Part shown: piece by piece, positions 1-11,500 of the stretch
Numbering within the stretch: position 1 is the stretch's first letter
How the letters are laid out: each line of letters opens with the position of its first letter
NCBI GenBank assembly: GCA_033296885.1
Contig: MU864084.1
Coordinates: 1 to 32,945, forward strand
Direction: 5' to 3'
Origin: Triangularia verruculosa
Lineage: Eukaryota > Ascomycota > Sordariomycetes > Sordariales > Podosporaceae
DNA length: 32,945 nt
The notes under the pieces: generated by a model
What the model saw: only the letters and a program-made list of their open reading frames with translations
Told to the model about the DNA's origin: nothing
Database searches by the model: none
Made by a program: the position numbers and the translations under genes

Positions 1-94
<94 letters not shown>
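1..94. repeat. Poly-C homopolymer run at the window edge
   Basis: The first 94 bases are uninterrupted C, followed by ordinary A+T-rich sequence. No fungal telomere repeat (TTAGGG/CCCTAA) is present. A pure run of this length at the very start of a sequence is more like an artefact than biology. Two-colour Illumina chemistry calls dark cycles as G, and the reverse complement at a contig end would read as poly-C. I treat it as a probable assembly artefact. Confidence 0.9.
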
Positions 95-96
<2 letters not shown>

Positions 97-162
97 AGTG
101 GTTATAAAACTGTTTTTTACAAGATATTATATTTATTTTTTGGGCATGATTCATTCTTTTTC

Positions 163-186
163 TGTTGTTGTTGTTGTTGTTGTTGG
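163..186. repeat. (TTG)n microsatellite
   Basis: About seven to eight consecutive TTG/GTT triplets in non-coding sequence. It makes a spurious poly-leucine stretch in one frame. Confidence 0.85.
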
Positions 187-3100
187 CATGCTGTTTGTTG
201 TGTTGGTGCATGATATCCCCAAGCTTCTTTTTTTTTCGGTTTGTAGTTTGGGTTTATAATTGTTTTTTGGGGATTTTGGTTATGTTGATGGAAGATAGGG
301 GTGGAAAGGGGGGTTATATCATTTTTTATACTTCACTACTTCGTTCATTATTCATACCATCATGTGGAAAAATAACGGGTTCATTTGAGAAAGAAATATA
401 ATTTCAGCACGAGAAAAGGGCATTTTATAGGCGTTTGAGGGTTGGGGGTTGGGGGGATGATGGGGTATATACCTAGGATTTTAGGAAATATATCTTTTCT
501 TTTAGAACTTTTGGCGAGATGGATGAGGTGTGTGAGGTGTTGACTCTTTTGGCTTTTGTGGTGTCGGGGGGTGGGGGGGGGGGTAGGTTTCTTGATTTCG
601 TCTACGAGAGAGAATCGGGGCGGGAAGGGGTGATTATTTTGAGTAGACTGTGTTGTGCATTCTGGACGAGAAGGGGTTGGGGGTTGTTGTTGGGGGGGTG
701 ATGGTTGAGGACCTACTGGGTATATGGGTTTGTGGTTTGGTATTTGCTGTGGCAAGTTCGCGGTATGTAACGGGGCTCGGTATGTCTTGTAACTTGCGTG
801 GCTTCGAGTATCTGAAGAGTGTGTCGAGGAATTGTTGGAGTTAGGGATGAGGTGGAGACGACTATAAGCCTACGTCTATGGTATCCCATGATGGTTGGTC
901 TGATGGAGATATCGTGAGTGTTGAATGTAGTGACAGGGGATGGTTGAAGGGTTGAGGATGGAGAAGATCCGACTTGATGATGTGTTTGGAGATAGTTTTG
1001 GAGTGGGGAGGTAGGTAGGTGTAAAGAAGACCGGTTCTAGGAGGGGAGGGAGATGACGATGACGGAAGCTGAAGGATGGAGGGGTGGTAGTGTAGTATGG
1101 GCTGTTGAGGATTGGTGAATCGGGGGTGAAAGTTGTGAGTCGAAGGGGCGAGGAGGCGTGATGATCCAGGATACACTTCATACGCCGTCAAGAGGATAAT
1201 GTAGCTGCCCCTTGGGGGAGCTCCTGCTTTCGAACCAAAGAGAGAGGTGACTGCGAAGACTTCCACACAGCTTTTACCACCTCTACATCCATCTTTCCAG
1301 TTTTTATCTAGCACCGTCCTGTCATGACGACAGCAGCATTGGTCATGAGTTACCCACCCCAAGTTAACCATTACCAACATGATCCGGAGACCCGTTCAAT
1401 CCCTGTCCTCGGGCCTACTTTCCAGGTTGTCATAGGTACCTGACCCAGAAGACAAGCCCAAAACCTCCAGGCGTCATAACTTGGACAGTCCCCATCACTC
1501 CGTACTCACACACACACACCAAGTCTTTGTCAGAAACTGGGGGGGGAGCACAACACGACACATCTCGACACACACACACAAAAATCCCCTAGCTGTAACC
1601 ATTGTTGGTAGCGACGCAAGACGTCGGTTGGTACCTAGGTTCAGTCCTACCCAAAATGTCTCGCCTCGGCGCACGTGAATGGTGTGTAGGTAGGCGGAAA
1701 ATAGCATCAGATATATTGCTGACCACATACATCCTTTTCTCTCCCAACACATGCAAGCGAAAATATTCTGGGAAATATGTTCTGGGAGAAAAATGTGTGT
1801 TTCCAGGCAAGTAAATCACCTACCGTAGGTAGTCACACGAAAAGTTACCCAGATCTTGACCCAACACTATAGTGTGCGAAGAAAAGAGGAGAGAAAAAGA
1901 GCCTAAATAGGTAGGTGCACATCTTTACAAGTTTCAGGTTTGGGATGAAAGGATCGTGCGGGAAAAAGGTGTGGGTGGTATGTGAAGAGGGGGTGGGGGA
2001 AATCATTGGGAGATCATTGACCCCTTTCATCTGAGATCTTGAGCTTGATCTGGCTGCGAAAGCAAGATTCTAGGGCTTGTGATGGTTTTGTTGTTGGGTT
2101 CGTGGTGTTGAAGGAGTGGGCAGCATGTGCACCTCATTGGGCGGCATTCAATGACATCGGACAGAGTGTTAGATGTATGATTTGGCATCATGTGAAATGT
2201 CATTGTACCTGGTTTCCCTTCCAACTCATGGCCATGAGGAGCGTCGGAAAGTTGTAAAGGCTGCTGTCCATAAGATCTTGTAGATCTGATCTTGCGATCT
2301 ATTACTGACCAGCATCCGATATTTTCGTTCTCCTCTTGAACTTGTCCACTGATGAAAAGCTTTTTGAATTCTCAATTGAGAGGTTGGCATTATCATCCCT
2401 TTTCTTCACTGAGGTGGTTGGCTGGTGCCTGGAGAGGGCCCTTACACACTTGTTCAACTCTTGGAAGCGAGGGATCATGATGTTGAGGTAATTGCATCAT
2501 GATTCAGTACCAAAGAGGCTGGTGATTTAGTTTTCTCCCCAATCTCCATCAATGAGGCTGTGTACTGTTTTTCAGTTTCTGCTTGACATGTGCAAGTTTA
2601 TGCGATCCGATGTTGTTCAATGCAAAACAGACGACTCGGATCTTCGCGAGCGGGAGAGGGACACTGTCTCGGACAGAGGATTCAGGGGTGACCTGGCTGG
2701 GCCGCGGAGCGGGGGACGGCACCACACACCTTGAAGGTGAAGGATGATCCACGACATGGATTGCGTTCCAGACTCCCGGGCTTGAAGAAGAATTGTTGGA
2801 TTCACATGATTGTTGCTGAGTTCTCATGTTATGGAATGGCGGGGTTACAAGACAATAAATAAACCAAAGTCTAGATGCTGTTGTAAATGTACGAACATAA
2901 GTGAGGGGCAAAGGGATCATCGCTGAGGAATGCTCAATCCTGGGTCTGGACCAGAGAAGAAACGTTACGTTCGGTAGGGCTCCGCAAGTCGCGAAATAGC
3001 CAACATAGACCTGTTGTGCTGTTTGTGGTTGGATGGTATAGGACCGACAAACTCGTCCTTCACCATTCGCTTACCGGAGGATTTTGCTGTCTTTGCCTCT

Positions 3101-5044
3101 TACCCACAGGGACATGCGGTTTTTACACCGGGGCGGGCCTGGGCTGGCCTGCCTATCACGGGCGTTGCCGCCGGGTGGTTGCGTGATCCTTTGCTGACTT
3201 TTTTCTTCTCGCATTCCTTCTCGCGATGAGGGGTATTATCGGGGAGTTGTTTGTGCTTCTGCTGTTATCAGCCTCCAGCAGCCGTCGGGGTGGACTGTGA
3301 TAGCCCCTGAGCGGTACCGAGTTTGTGTCTCAATGTTTCCCGATGACTCTGGGAGAGCGATGAGCTAAGAGGCGTGCTTGTGCATGGAGCCAATGCAGGA
3401 ACCATCGCAAAGGATATCGCCACTCGTAACTGATTTCGCAGCTGACGCAGCTGAAAGGCATAGCGCCAATGGGGTCCGCGCCTCATCCACCTCTTTGTGT
3501 CGACCAACAGCTCCGTTTTCCCGCCGCAGCAGGTGTTGTGCATGATGGATGAGGTGGTGGAGTGGTCAGTTGTTGGTCAGTTTGCGTGGGTTTGCCAGGT
3601 GAGCCAGGTTCGGTCTAGAGGGAGGGGCCCGGGGAGGGCGGCTTCGCCTGTCGGTTGCCGCCTCGGGGTTGCGCAGGGCACGTACCGTAGGCACACCGCC
3701 CGGTGTTCTGTATGTCTTTCTTGTGTACCGTGATGAATGCTACAAGCTTCCCTTTCTGTGAATGCATTGACCGCGCGCCTGGCGGCCGTCGATCATCAGG
3801 GCTGAGATGCTTGATCTGAGCTGGGACAGGCTGGCCAGGCGCCCCAAAAGGCAACGTCCCCGCCTGGCTGTCGGGATAGCGGGAGTCCTCAGCCAGCCAA
3901 AAAAGGCCGGGTGGGGTTGGCTGGACGTGACGTTGCGGTTGACCGTTGAGCTGCTGCATACGTAATCATGGAGGGGCGGTTGGAATGCCATCAAAAAGTC
4001 GAGAATCCAGAAAAAGCAGGCGAAAAGCGAAAAGCAAGCAATAGAGAGGCCCAGTTGTCTATTTTATTGTTATTCCGTGGAATAAGTAGGATGCGGTACG
4101 GGTAAACTTGGGGTTGATGTGCAACCTGCAACTTGGGATGTTTCCTCGCCATTTTGCCAAATGTTGTGAATCCCGAATGTATACTCGTCCCGTAAAAACC
4201 TGTTGAAGATTGGCGGCCACTTGCCACTTCGTGATGGCTCAACTGTGAAACCGTGGGCTCTCGTGGTAGAGCAAAGTTCCAGAAGGCCTTGACCAAGGCA
4301 GACTGAAGGGACAATTAATTCGTCGGCGTCGTCCCAAAGTGAACATATCTCCACGAGAAGAAGCGAACAAAAGGGGGTTGTGTTTCAAGTTTGTGTGTGT
4401 CGGCCAGTCGGGCGCTTTCAACCGGGTTCCCCAGGATCGCGCCCAGACCAGGGCTCAGGCACCCTCGGCCAGCCATTGGATGAACTGACAGCTGGCCCCT
4501 GACGGGCACTTTTGGGTTGCAGCCCCACCGACGAATACCGACGGATCGAGCGACTGGTGGCAGCGTTCCAGTGGCAGCGGCAGCTACAGCACGTTGCTAG
4601 TCACACCAGCGCCTCTCACTGGCTGGACGGACTTGTACCTGAATTTTGCATCTTTCTTTTGGGCCCAATCCTGAATTTGTCCCGCGCGCCTGTCTGCCAA
4701 TCCTTTTGCTGCTTTGCTCCCTGCCAGTGATTGCCCCAGCGAGTGCTGTTTGAAGTCAAGTGAACAGGAGCGAGCAGAACTGCCAGCATGATAGAGCCGA
4801 GAGCGCCCGAGATACAATGAGCTTTTCGTACGGAATTTTGGATTCTGATGGACTTGTGAACGGATATTGCTCTGTCATGCGTACAGGGTGCGCAACACAG
4901 GCCACAGGCCGCAGTCCACGGCAGTCTGTGGACGGTCCCCTCTTCAGTCGTCTTCGAGGATCCCGATCCCCACTCTGACCCTGCTGCTTGGATCTTCTTG
5001 GACCGCAGCGGCCCAGCAGGGATGGGGACGTGAATGCGGTGGAG

Positions 5045-5100
5045 CCAAGGGGAGCAAGCAGGGGAGCAAGCAGAGGAGCAAGCAGGGGAGCAGGGGGGCC
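5045..5100. repeat. Short tandem repeat, about 12-bp unit (GGAGCAAGCAGG-like)
   Basis: Four to five slightly degenerate copies of a purine-rich unit of about 12 bases lie in tandem and run into a G-rich stretch. One strand is almost free of T. The repeat lies about 600 bases upstream of the LPMO start codon, in its probable promoter. In translation it gives meaningless periodic peptides, so I do not call a gene here. Confidence 0.8.
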
Positions 5101-5694
5101 CGAAGCCAGGAGCAGGGGGGGGGATGGGACGAGGTCGTTCGTCCAGTGGCGTTTGTCTGCCCAGTGTGCGTTCGAAACGGCAGAATGGGGGCCAATCGTC
5201 TCTGGATGATCGAGTGGAACAGAAACATAAAGGGAGCCCTCCCTCTTTTCCAAATCTTCCTTTTATTCTGACCTTCTCTCACCACGGCATCACGCCTCTT
5301 ACTTTCCTTCAGCAGACCATCACCACCCCGTCAAGGGCTTCGATTGACTTCTTTTTTTCGCTTCCTTGTCTATTGTGCATATTCACCAACGAGATAGCCC
5401 GGTGCTTTCAACTTGTGACCAACACTCCCTATTGTTCGACAAACAATAGCCTCGACCACACAACCACAATAGCTTTGTCCTCATTGACACAAGCAACCCA
5501 CAAAACCCCCATTCATTACCAGCCTCCGAGCAGTGCTCAATTTTGACATTTAAAAAAAAAGGTCCAGACTTTTCTGAGACATCTTGACTCTCACTCCTTG
5601 AAACGAAAAACTTCAGAGGACCAATCGATCACTCGCCTATCCGGCATCACTACAAACTCAGCCAAACAGCAAACAAAAAACAAGAACCATCAAC

Positions 5695-6915
5695 ATGTTC
5701 TCCAACGGATTCGCTACTGGCGCCATCGCCTTCCTCATGGCTGGCGCCCAGCTCGCTTCGGCCCACATGGAGATCCAGGAACCTGCCCCCTTCAGGTCCA
5801 AGTTCAACCCCCACGCCACCAACATTGACTACACCAACACGGCTCCCCTCTCTGCCGATGGCGCCAACTACCCTTGCAAGGGCTACCACTCGGATCTCGG
5901 TACCGCTGCCGGCGCTCCCACTGCTTCCTACCGCCCCGGTGGCTCGTACCAGTTCAAGGTTGTCGGCGGTGCCAACCACGGTGGTGGTTCGTGCCAGGTC
6001 AGCTTGAGCTACGACAAGGGTGCCACTTTCACCGTGATCCAGTCCATCATCGGTGGCTGCCCCCTCGCCTCAAGCTACCCCTTCACCATTCCCGACGATG
6101 CTCCCGAGGGTGAGGCCATCTGGGCCTGGAGCTGGAACAACAACATTGGCAATCGCGAGTTCTACATGAACTGCGCCCCCATTACCATCAGCAAGAGCGC
6201 CGCCAAGCGTGAGATCGAGGCTCCCAAGGCTGCCGTCGAGAAGCGTGCTTCCGTTGGCTTCACCTCCCGCCCCGCTCTTTTCGTCGCCAACATCGCAAAC
6301 GGCTGCAATGTCGCTGAGGGTACCGATGTCGCCTACCCCAACCCCGGTCCCGATGTCGTCAACAACGGTGGCAAGACCGGGCCCCCTTCCGGCAACTGCG
6401 GTCCCGCCGGTGCTCCCGCTCCCAACCCCGGCAACGGCGGTGGTGATGCTCCCGCTCCTACGACTGAGCCGGCCCCAGTCGTTCCTCCCACCACTGCTGC
6501 CCCCGAACCCACCAAGCCCGTCTCTCTTCCCGGCGGTGTCTTCATCACTGTCCCCAACCCCAACAAGCCCGTCACCTCTTCCGCCGCTGTCGAGGCCCCG
6601 GCTCCTGAGCCCACCACTCTCATCGTCTCCACTCGCCCTGCCGACACCCCCACTGCCGCTCCCGCCCCTGTTCCCACCGGCGGTTCTGGCCAGCCCCTCG
6701 GCTACCCAGCTGGCAAGGCTTGCGAGAATGAGGGCTCCTGGAACTGCCTCGGCGACTTCTTCCAGCGCTGCGCCTCCGGCACCTGGTCCGTCCTCCAGCC
6801 CGTGGCTGCCGGCACCACCTGCCAGCTGGGCGAGGGCACCGACATCGCCTTCAACAAGCGTGCTGCCCGCCGCAGCTTCAGGTGGAGACAAGGCTCCAGA
6901 CTCCAGCTTGCTTAA
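5695..6915 (+). CDS. Secreted AA11-type lytic polysaccharide monooxygenase with C-terminal X278-like module
   Basis: Intronless, 406 aa. Residues 1-23 form a signal peptide, and cleavage after LASA would expose His24, the N-terminal histidine that LPMOs use in the copper histidine brace. His95 in NHGGGSCQ fits the second brace histidine, and Tyr157 in NREFYMNC fits the axial tyrosine; this arrangement is typical of family AA11, copper enzymes that oxidatively cleave chitin. The catalytic domain ends near residue 165. A Pro/Ala/Thr-rich linker (about 236-335) follows, then a Cys-rich module (about 335-380; Cys 343, 351, 359, 376) resembling the X278 module attached to fungal AA11 proteins. Lys-Arg dipeptides at 171-172, 183-184 and 388-389 are candidate Kex2 sites. 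The likely role is remodelling of the fungus's own cell wall or use of environmental chitin. Family assignment is confident; substrate is inferred from the family. Codon use is strongly C-ending, suggesting high expression. Confidence 0.9.
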   Translation: MFSNGFATGAIAFLMAGAQLASAHMEIQEPAPFRSKFNPHATNIDYTNTAPLSADGANYPCKGYHSDLGTAAGAPTASYRPGGSYQFKVVGGANHGGGSCQVSLSYDKGATFTVIQSIIGGCPLASSYPFTIPDDAPEGEAIWAWSWNNNIGNREFYMNCAPITISKSAAKREIEAPKAAVEKRASVGFTSRPALFVANIANGCNVAEGTDVAYPNPGPDVVNNGGKTGPPSGNCGPAGAPAPNPGNGGGDAPAPTTEPAPVVPPTTAAPEPTKPVSLPGGVFITVPNPNKPVTSSAAVEAPAPEPTTLIVSTRPADTPTAAPAPVPTGGSGQPLGYPAGKACENEGSWNCLGDFFQRCASGTWSVLQPVAAGTTCQLGEGTDIAFNKRAARRSFRWRQGSRLQLA

Positions 6916-8580
6916 GTTTGCTCTCCTACGTTTTTTTTTGGAGATAGACTCGGCTTGGGTTGTGTAAACTGAACTCGTCAACAACGGAAACCCTTCTTTC
7001 GTTTTTCACTTCGACTCATACCCCCCTTTTACTTTCGCTTCGCCGTTATACCCGACACCCATTTTTACATTGCATGGTGTCATTCGTTCATAGATCACCA
7101 TTTTTTGGACCATTTTTTCTCCTGAGGAGATATTATTGGTGGACACTTTTTTTTCCCCACATTCACAAAGAAGGGTTTCAACACAACAACAACAACAACA
7201 TCAACTGGGACAAGAGAGAGAGACGGCGTTTTTCATTTTGGGAAATGGAAGGTAGCATTTTGGTGGGCAACTTTTTTTTTCAGGGTGGTGGACTTTTTAT
7301 GTAACAATATGAGGAACTTTTTTGAAACATTTTTTAGAGAACAAAAGGTGATTTTTTTGCATTTTGGGAGGAGCGTGTCAGAGGGTGGTAGGACAGTTTA
7401 GATCACTTTTTTTTTCCTCGAGAGAGAGAGTGACAAAGTGTGTACGAAGCAAAAAAATCCATCGTTTTATAGACAAAAGCTGGTGCCAATGATTGAGGAT
7501 GTGAGAAGTGACTAGTGATATGTAAGCAACGGGTGCCAGAGGACTCGACATATCATTCCTATCGAATCCCATCTCGAGGCGAGCTCTTTGTTTGACCTTG
7601 ACATTTTTTTCCAGACATGTACATGCATTCAATCACCACGGCATAACTGTTGAGATGTCATCTACCTAACACCTTACCGCGCTTCAACAGGCGGGCAAGC
7701 ACAAGTCCAAGTGACGACAATCAACATCTATCCAGATACAAACCCGCCATAACTCTTTATCTCTTATCTCTCTCGGACACTGCCGCTTCAACATCCATGA
7801 GTAACGCCGATATAAAAAACCCGTCTAGTTTTACTCCCTGCATAAATAAATCAGACTTCAAGGCCGTTAAAAACCCTCAAGGAACTCACTCACATCCCCT
7901 CTCCGCCATCTCCCCTTTCACTCACAGGATACACCATCACAACCTCCCATTCAGCACCCAATTTGGTCTCAAAGATATCTGATTCATCATCTACCTCCTA
8001 CCTCACCACCAAAAAGTCAACTACCTATCTTATCCAGCTATACTCAAACACAACCCCCCCCCCCCTTCTCCCCTTTGTAAACACGCAAAGTGCCAAAACC
8101 ATCGCAATAGCTATATATACAATCCCCCCCCCTCCACCAATCCAAGTCTTACATCAGCCACTCCCCTTTCTTTCCTCTTGCCCTCCCGTCCCCCCATCCA
8201 ACATCCAGAAACGCCCTTAGTATCTGTATCGTGGAACATTTCATGTCCACAGTGACCCTTCTTGTAAAAAAAAAACCCTTCCTCACCAACCGAGAAAAAT
8301 GTCTTCAACACAAAAAACAAAACCAGACGCGTAGTCAAAGATAAAAAAAGCGCCCAAAATAATGATAATGACGGCTATATAAGCAAAAAAAAAAAAAAAA
8401 AAAAAAAAAAAGAATCCAATAACAAAAAAAAAAAACACAAAGAAAACAAATGAGCTTGATCAAGACAGCCTGCATAAAATGATAATATGCCAAAGTCAAA
8501 AAAAAATGCAAAAGGGTATCTCGCCGCCGCCGCCGCCCGCCCACCATTGTTCCCCCAAATCTTCCCAAATATCACTTTCT
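6916..8580. other. Convergent intergenic region between LPMO and WD40 genes
   Basis: The flanking genes converge here, so the region should hold two 3' UTRs with their polyadenylation signals. It is rich in T runs on the LPMO side and A runs on the WD40 side, with a poly-A tract of 27 at 8385-8411 and another of 12 at 8424-8435. There is also an (AAC)n tract near 7182-7200. I see no supportable coding frame. Confidence 0.6.
8385..8411. repeat. Poly-A tract (27 nt)
   Basis: Uninterrupted A run about 170 bases downstream of the WD40 gene stop codon (the gene is on the minus strand). It lies in the 3' region and is probably a slippage-prone homopolymer. Confidence 0.9.
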
Positions 8581-11500
8581 TCACGCAGACCCAGGCTCCT
8601 CACAAAGCACAGCATCCGTAAACGTGCCTCCCGTACTACTACTACTCCCCTCCGAAGTCGACGACCCCTCCCCCGCCGTTCTCGGCCTATCCCTCACCAG
8701 CGCGTCCTTCTCCTCCTCGCTCAACCTCAGCCTCAGCTTCTCGTCCAACATGCTGACCAATCGCTCACTATACTGGTCCAGCAGGCCGCTCAGCATCGAC
8801 TCACTCACATGTTTGTGCTCGTCCGCCTCGCGATTACTCCTGCTCCTGATCGCCCGCTCCCCAAGCGCTGCCGCCGTGAGCCGGAGTTCGGCGTCGAGTT
8901 CGGCCAAGATGTCACTATTGATAGAGTCGCTCGAGTTGAGCTTCTTGCGGTAGGCGCGCAGTTGGCGACACGTCTGCTCGGTTGCCATGCTGAGGCTGCC
9001 GAAACCATATCCGCTTCGCATGTTTTGGTTCGACTTCTTCTTGGACTTGATGCTCGCCGTTGGCGTCATGTTAAGCGCTGGCAGAGACGGCCGGCGGTGC
9101 ATTCGCGCCCTGTTCTTGGGGCTTTCGGGCGGCGGGGGGCTGTCCGACCTGCTGCCCCCTGAGGAGGCTCGTCGAGAGGGAGTACCTTCCGCCATCGCAC
9201 TCCCTGGGCTGAGCTGTTGCTTCTCCGTGTTGGGTGTCCTCGCCGTGTTTGTCGTCACATGGAACTTACTAGTCCGCCTATGTGAAGCACGGGGTGGTGA
9301 TCTACGCCCGCCAGAGGACGTTGTTGGTCGTTGAAACTCGGCCAATTCTGCTTTGGACAGAACCTTTCGTAAAGGTGGCCGGGTCGATGTCGAGATGTTC
9401 TTGTCGGGGGATGGGTCGCGAGTTCGTGACCCACCCACAGCTGGATCTTGAAAGTCAAGAGTCCAGATCATGATGGTCCCATCCTCACCCACACTGACAA
9501 CTCTCTTCCCGCCTTCGTCGCCATCTATCAGCACGGCACCGTTGATGGCCTCGGTGTGACCCCATTCTCGGTCCAAAAATAATCCAGACTGAGCGTCGTA
9601 TATCCGCACCGACTTGTCCGTGTTTGAGATGCCCAGCAAAAATGAAAGCTCGCCATTCCCGAGCTGACCATATGTCAAAGACTCCAAAACAACAGACTCA
9701 AGCCCGGCCTCATCGTTGCACTTGAACGAGCCAAGAAGCCGCCCTGTAGTATCGAAGTGGCAAACTGATCGATCCAACAAGGCAACGTAAATTGCCTTTT
9801 CATCAGGCGTCACCGTCATTGACGACGGCGAAGCCTTCAGAGAAATGACTTTGGAGGAAATGGCAGCCATAACATCAGGTTCCCCCTCCTTGGCAACCAA
9901 ATCATGAATCTGGATTGTCCGATCCAATGAGCATGTCATAAGCTTATCCTCGGTAGGGATGAGCACCTGCACCACCTTGGCAGTGAACTCCAGTGTCTGG
10001 AAATGCTCAAAAGCCCCTGCGCCAAGCCGTTGAAACAGCTGAACTGTTCGGTCTCTCCCGCAAGAAGCCATGAGAGTTTTTGACTTGCCCTCGTGAATGG
10101 TGATGTCCTGGCAGTCGGACGAGTGAGCCTTGGTCTCTAGCACGCACTCTCCCGTCGAAGAGTCCACGACTCGGAGAACACCCAGTTTGTCGCCAGCAAC
10201 GAAGAGGCTGCCATCGCTCGTGGCTCTTACCACAACAACCTGGTTAGGTTCGACATCGTTGCCCATGTCGATCTGTTCAATGGGAATGTCAAAGGCCGTT
10301 TTGATCATGCCCTCCATCTCCCAGATATTGACTCGTCCGAATCCGGACCAAGTGAAAAAAGCAGCGCCGAGTTTATTCGACGCAGAAAGCCGCTGGGTAC
10401 CAACAATAGGATCGCCAGGACCTGGAATGGGTATGTGTTTGGAGTCGTCTGCCACTGTCCCGGGCATGTGATCTGGGCTCCAAACATCAATCGACTGCTT
10501 GCTGTTCACAGTGACCAAATTCTCCGCCAAGAAACCCATCGCCGTGAGGCCTTCGGGGGTTTGCGAGCTCCGAAGTGTTGGGTCCGGCGTGCCATTCATA
10601 ATTCCCTCAAGACTAACGAGGGCGAAATCACCGTCCTCCTTTCCGCCCACATACACGTTTCCGCCCCGGCTGGATATGCAGCTAATATTGAAGCCAAGAT
10701 CTAGCACCTTGACTAGTTTCATTTGTTTATTGGTGTCGTCAAGCAGGCACACACCGCCCGTTTCCGAGCAGATGATGGCCTTTTCCTCGTTCACAGCGAG
10801 GGCGCAGACGAATGTGGCGTCCAGCATAGACCCCAGAAGAATGTTTCTCCCGGCAAGAGGCTTTTGTGCTTGCTGAGCAGCCTGAGCAGACTGGTCTCCG
10901 CCAAACTTTGGCTTGACTGGAGTCATATTTGAAGCTTCGTCGACCCTCCACACCTTTACGTGACGAACCCCCAACGTAATCAGGTTGTTACCCAACCAGA
11001 ACATCCCCTTGACATGGGAAGTACACCGGTTTTGTTGAAATAATTTTGCCGCACCTGTGCGGGGGTCGATTTTCCATAGATAAAGAAAGCCGTCGTTGGC
11101 GGCCCCTAAGGAGGCCAGAAATTTGGTGTCTGGGGACCATGCCACGGCCTTGACGCCAAATGTGTGTTCGCTAATAGAGACCAGTGGTGTGTCCGAAGAG
11201 ACGTCCTGAAGGTTGAATATGAGCACCCGCGGTGCATAGCCCGTCTCGCCCACGGCGAGATATCTTCCATCTCTACTAAGGGCCAGGCAAGTTGCCGCCT
11301 TGATACGCTCTCGGCTCGTCCACGTCTTCGAGGTTGGCGAGTCTAGCCAGTCTGAGCCGCCAAATGTGCCCTCTCGTGGGGACGGCGCCGCCCGGTTCCT
11401 ACTATCATTGGCTTTTGGTGTACTGTTTGGCGTAGAGGCCGAGTTCGAAACTGGAGACACAGAAAATACGGGCACAGCAGAGGGTCTAGCCCGGTAGAAT

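Larger units (their letters stand above)
95..5694. other. Long region without a supportable gene, upstream of the AA11 LPMO
   Basis: About 5.6 kb with only short, low-complexity or Pro/Ser-rich reading frames and no recognisable protein, tRNA or rRNA. It holds simple repeats: a (TTG)n tract near 163-186, G-rich runs around 560-590 and 670-700, and short CA tracts near 1507-1520 and 1570-1581. A purine-rich tandem repeat lies near 5045-5100. The last 450 bases are C/T-rich with A-rich patches and probably hold the promoter and a long 5' UTR of the downstream gene. A non-coding RNA or a lineage-specific gene cannot be excluded. Confidence 0.6.

Noticed and set aside
862..1380. 172-codon frame on the minus strand starting at ATG
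   Set aside because: Composition is Ser/Pro/His-rich and incoherent, no domain or signal is recognisable, and an overlapping frame is equally open. It is most likely chance in a C/T-rich stretch.
4756..5546. Overlapping open frames through the tandem repeat upstream of the LPMO
   Set aside because: All three plus-strand frames are open because of the purine-rich repeat and yield periodic nonsense peptides.
6070..6984. 304-codon frame antisense to the LPMO
   Set aside because: Gly/Ala/Val-rich shadow of the codon-biased, Pro/Ala-rich LPMO sequence on the other strand.
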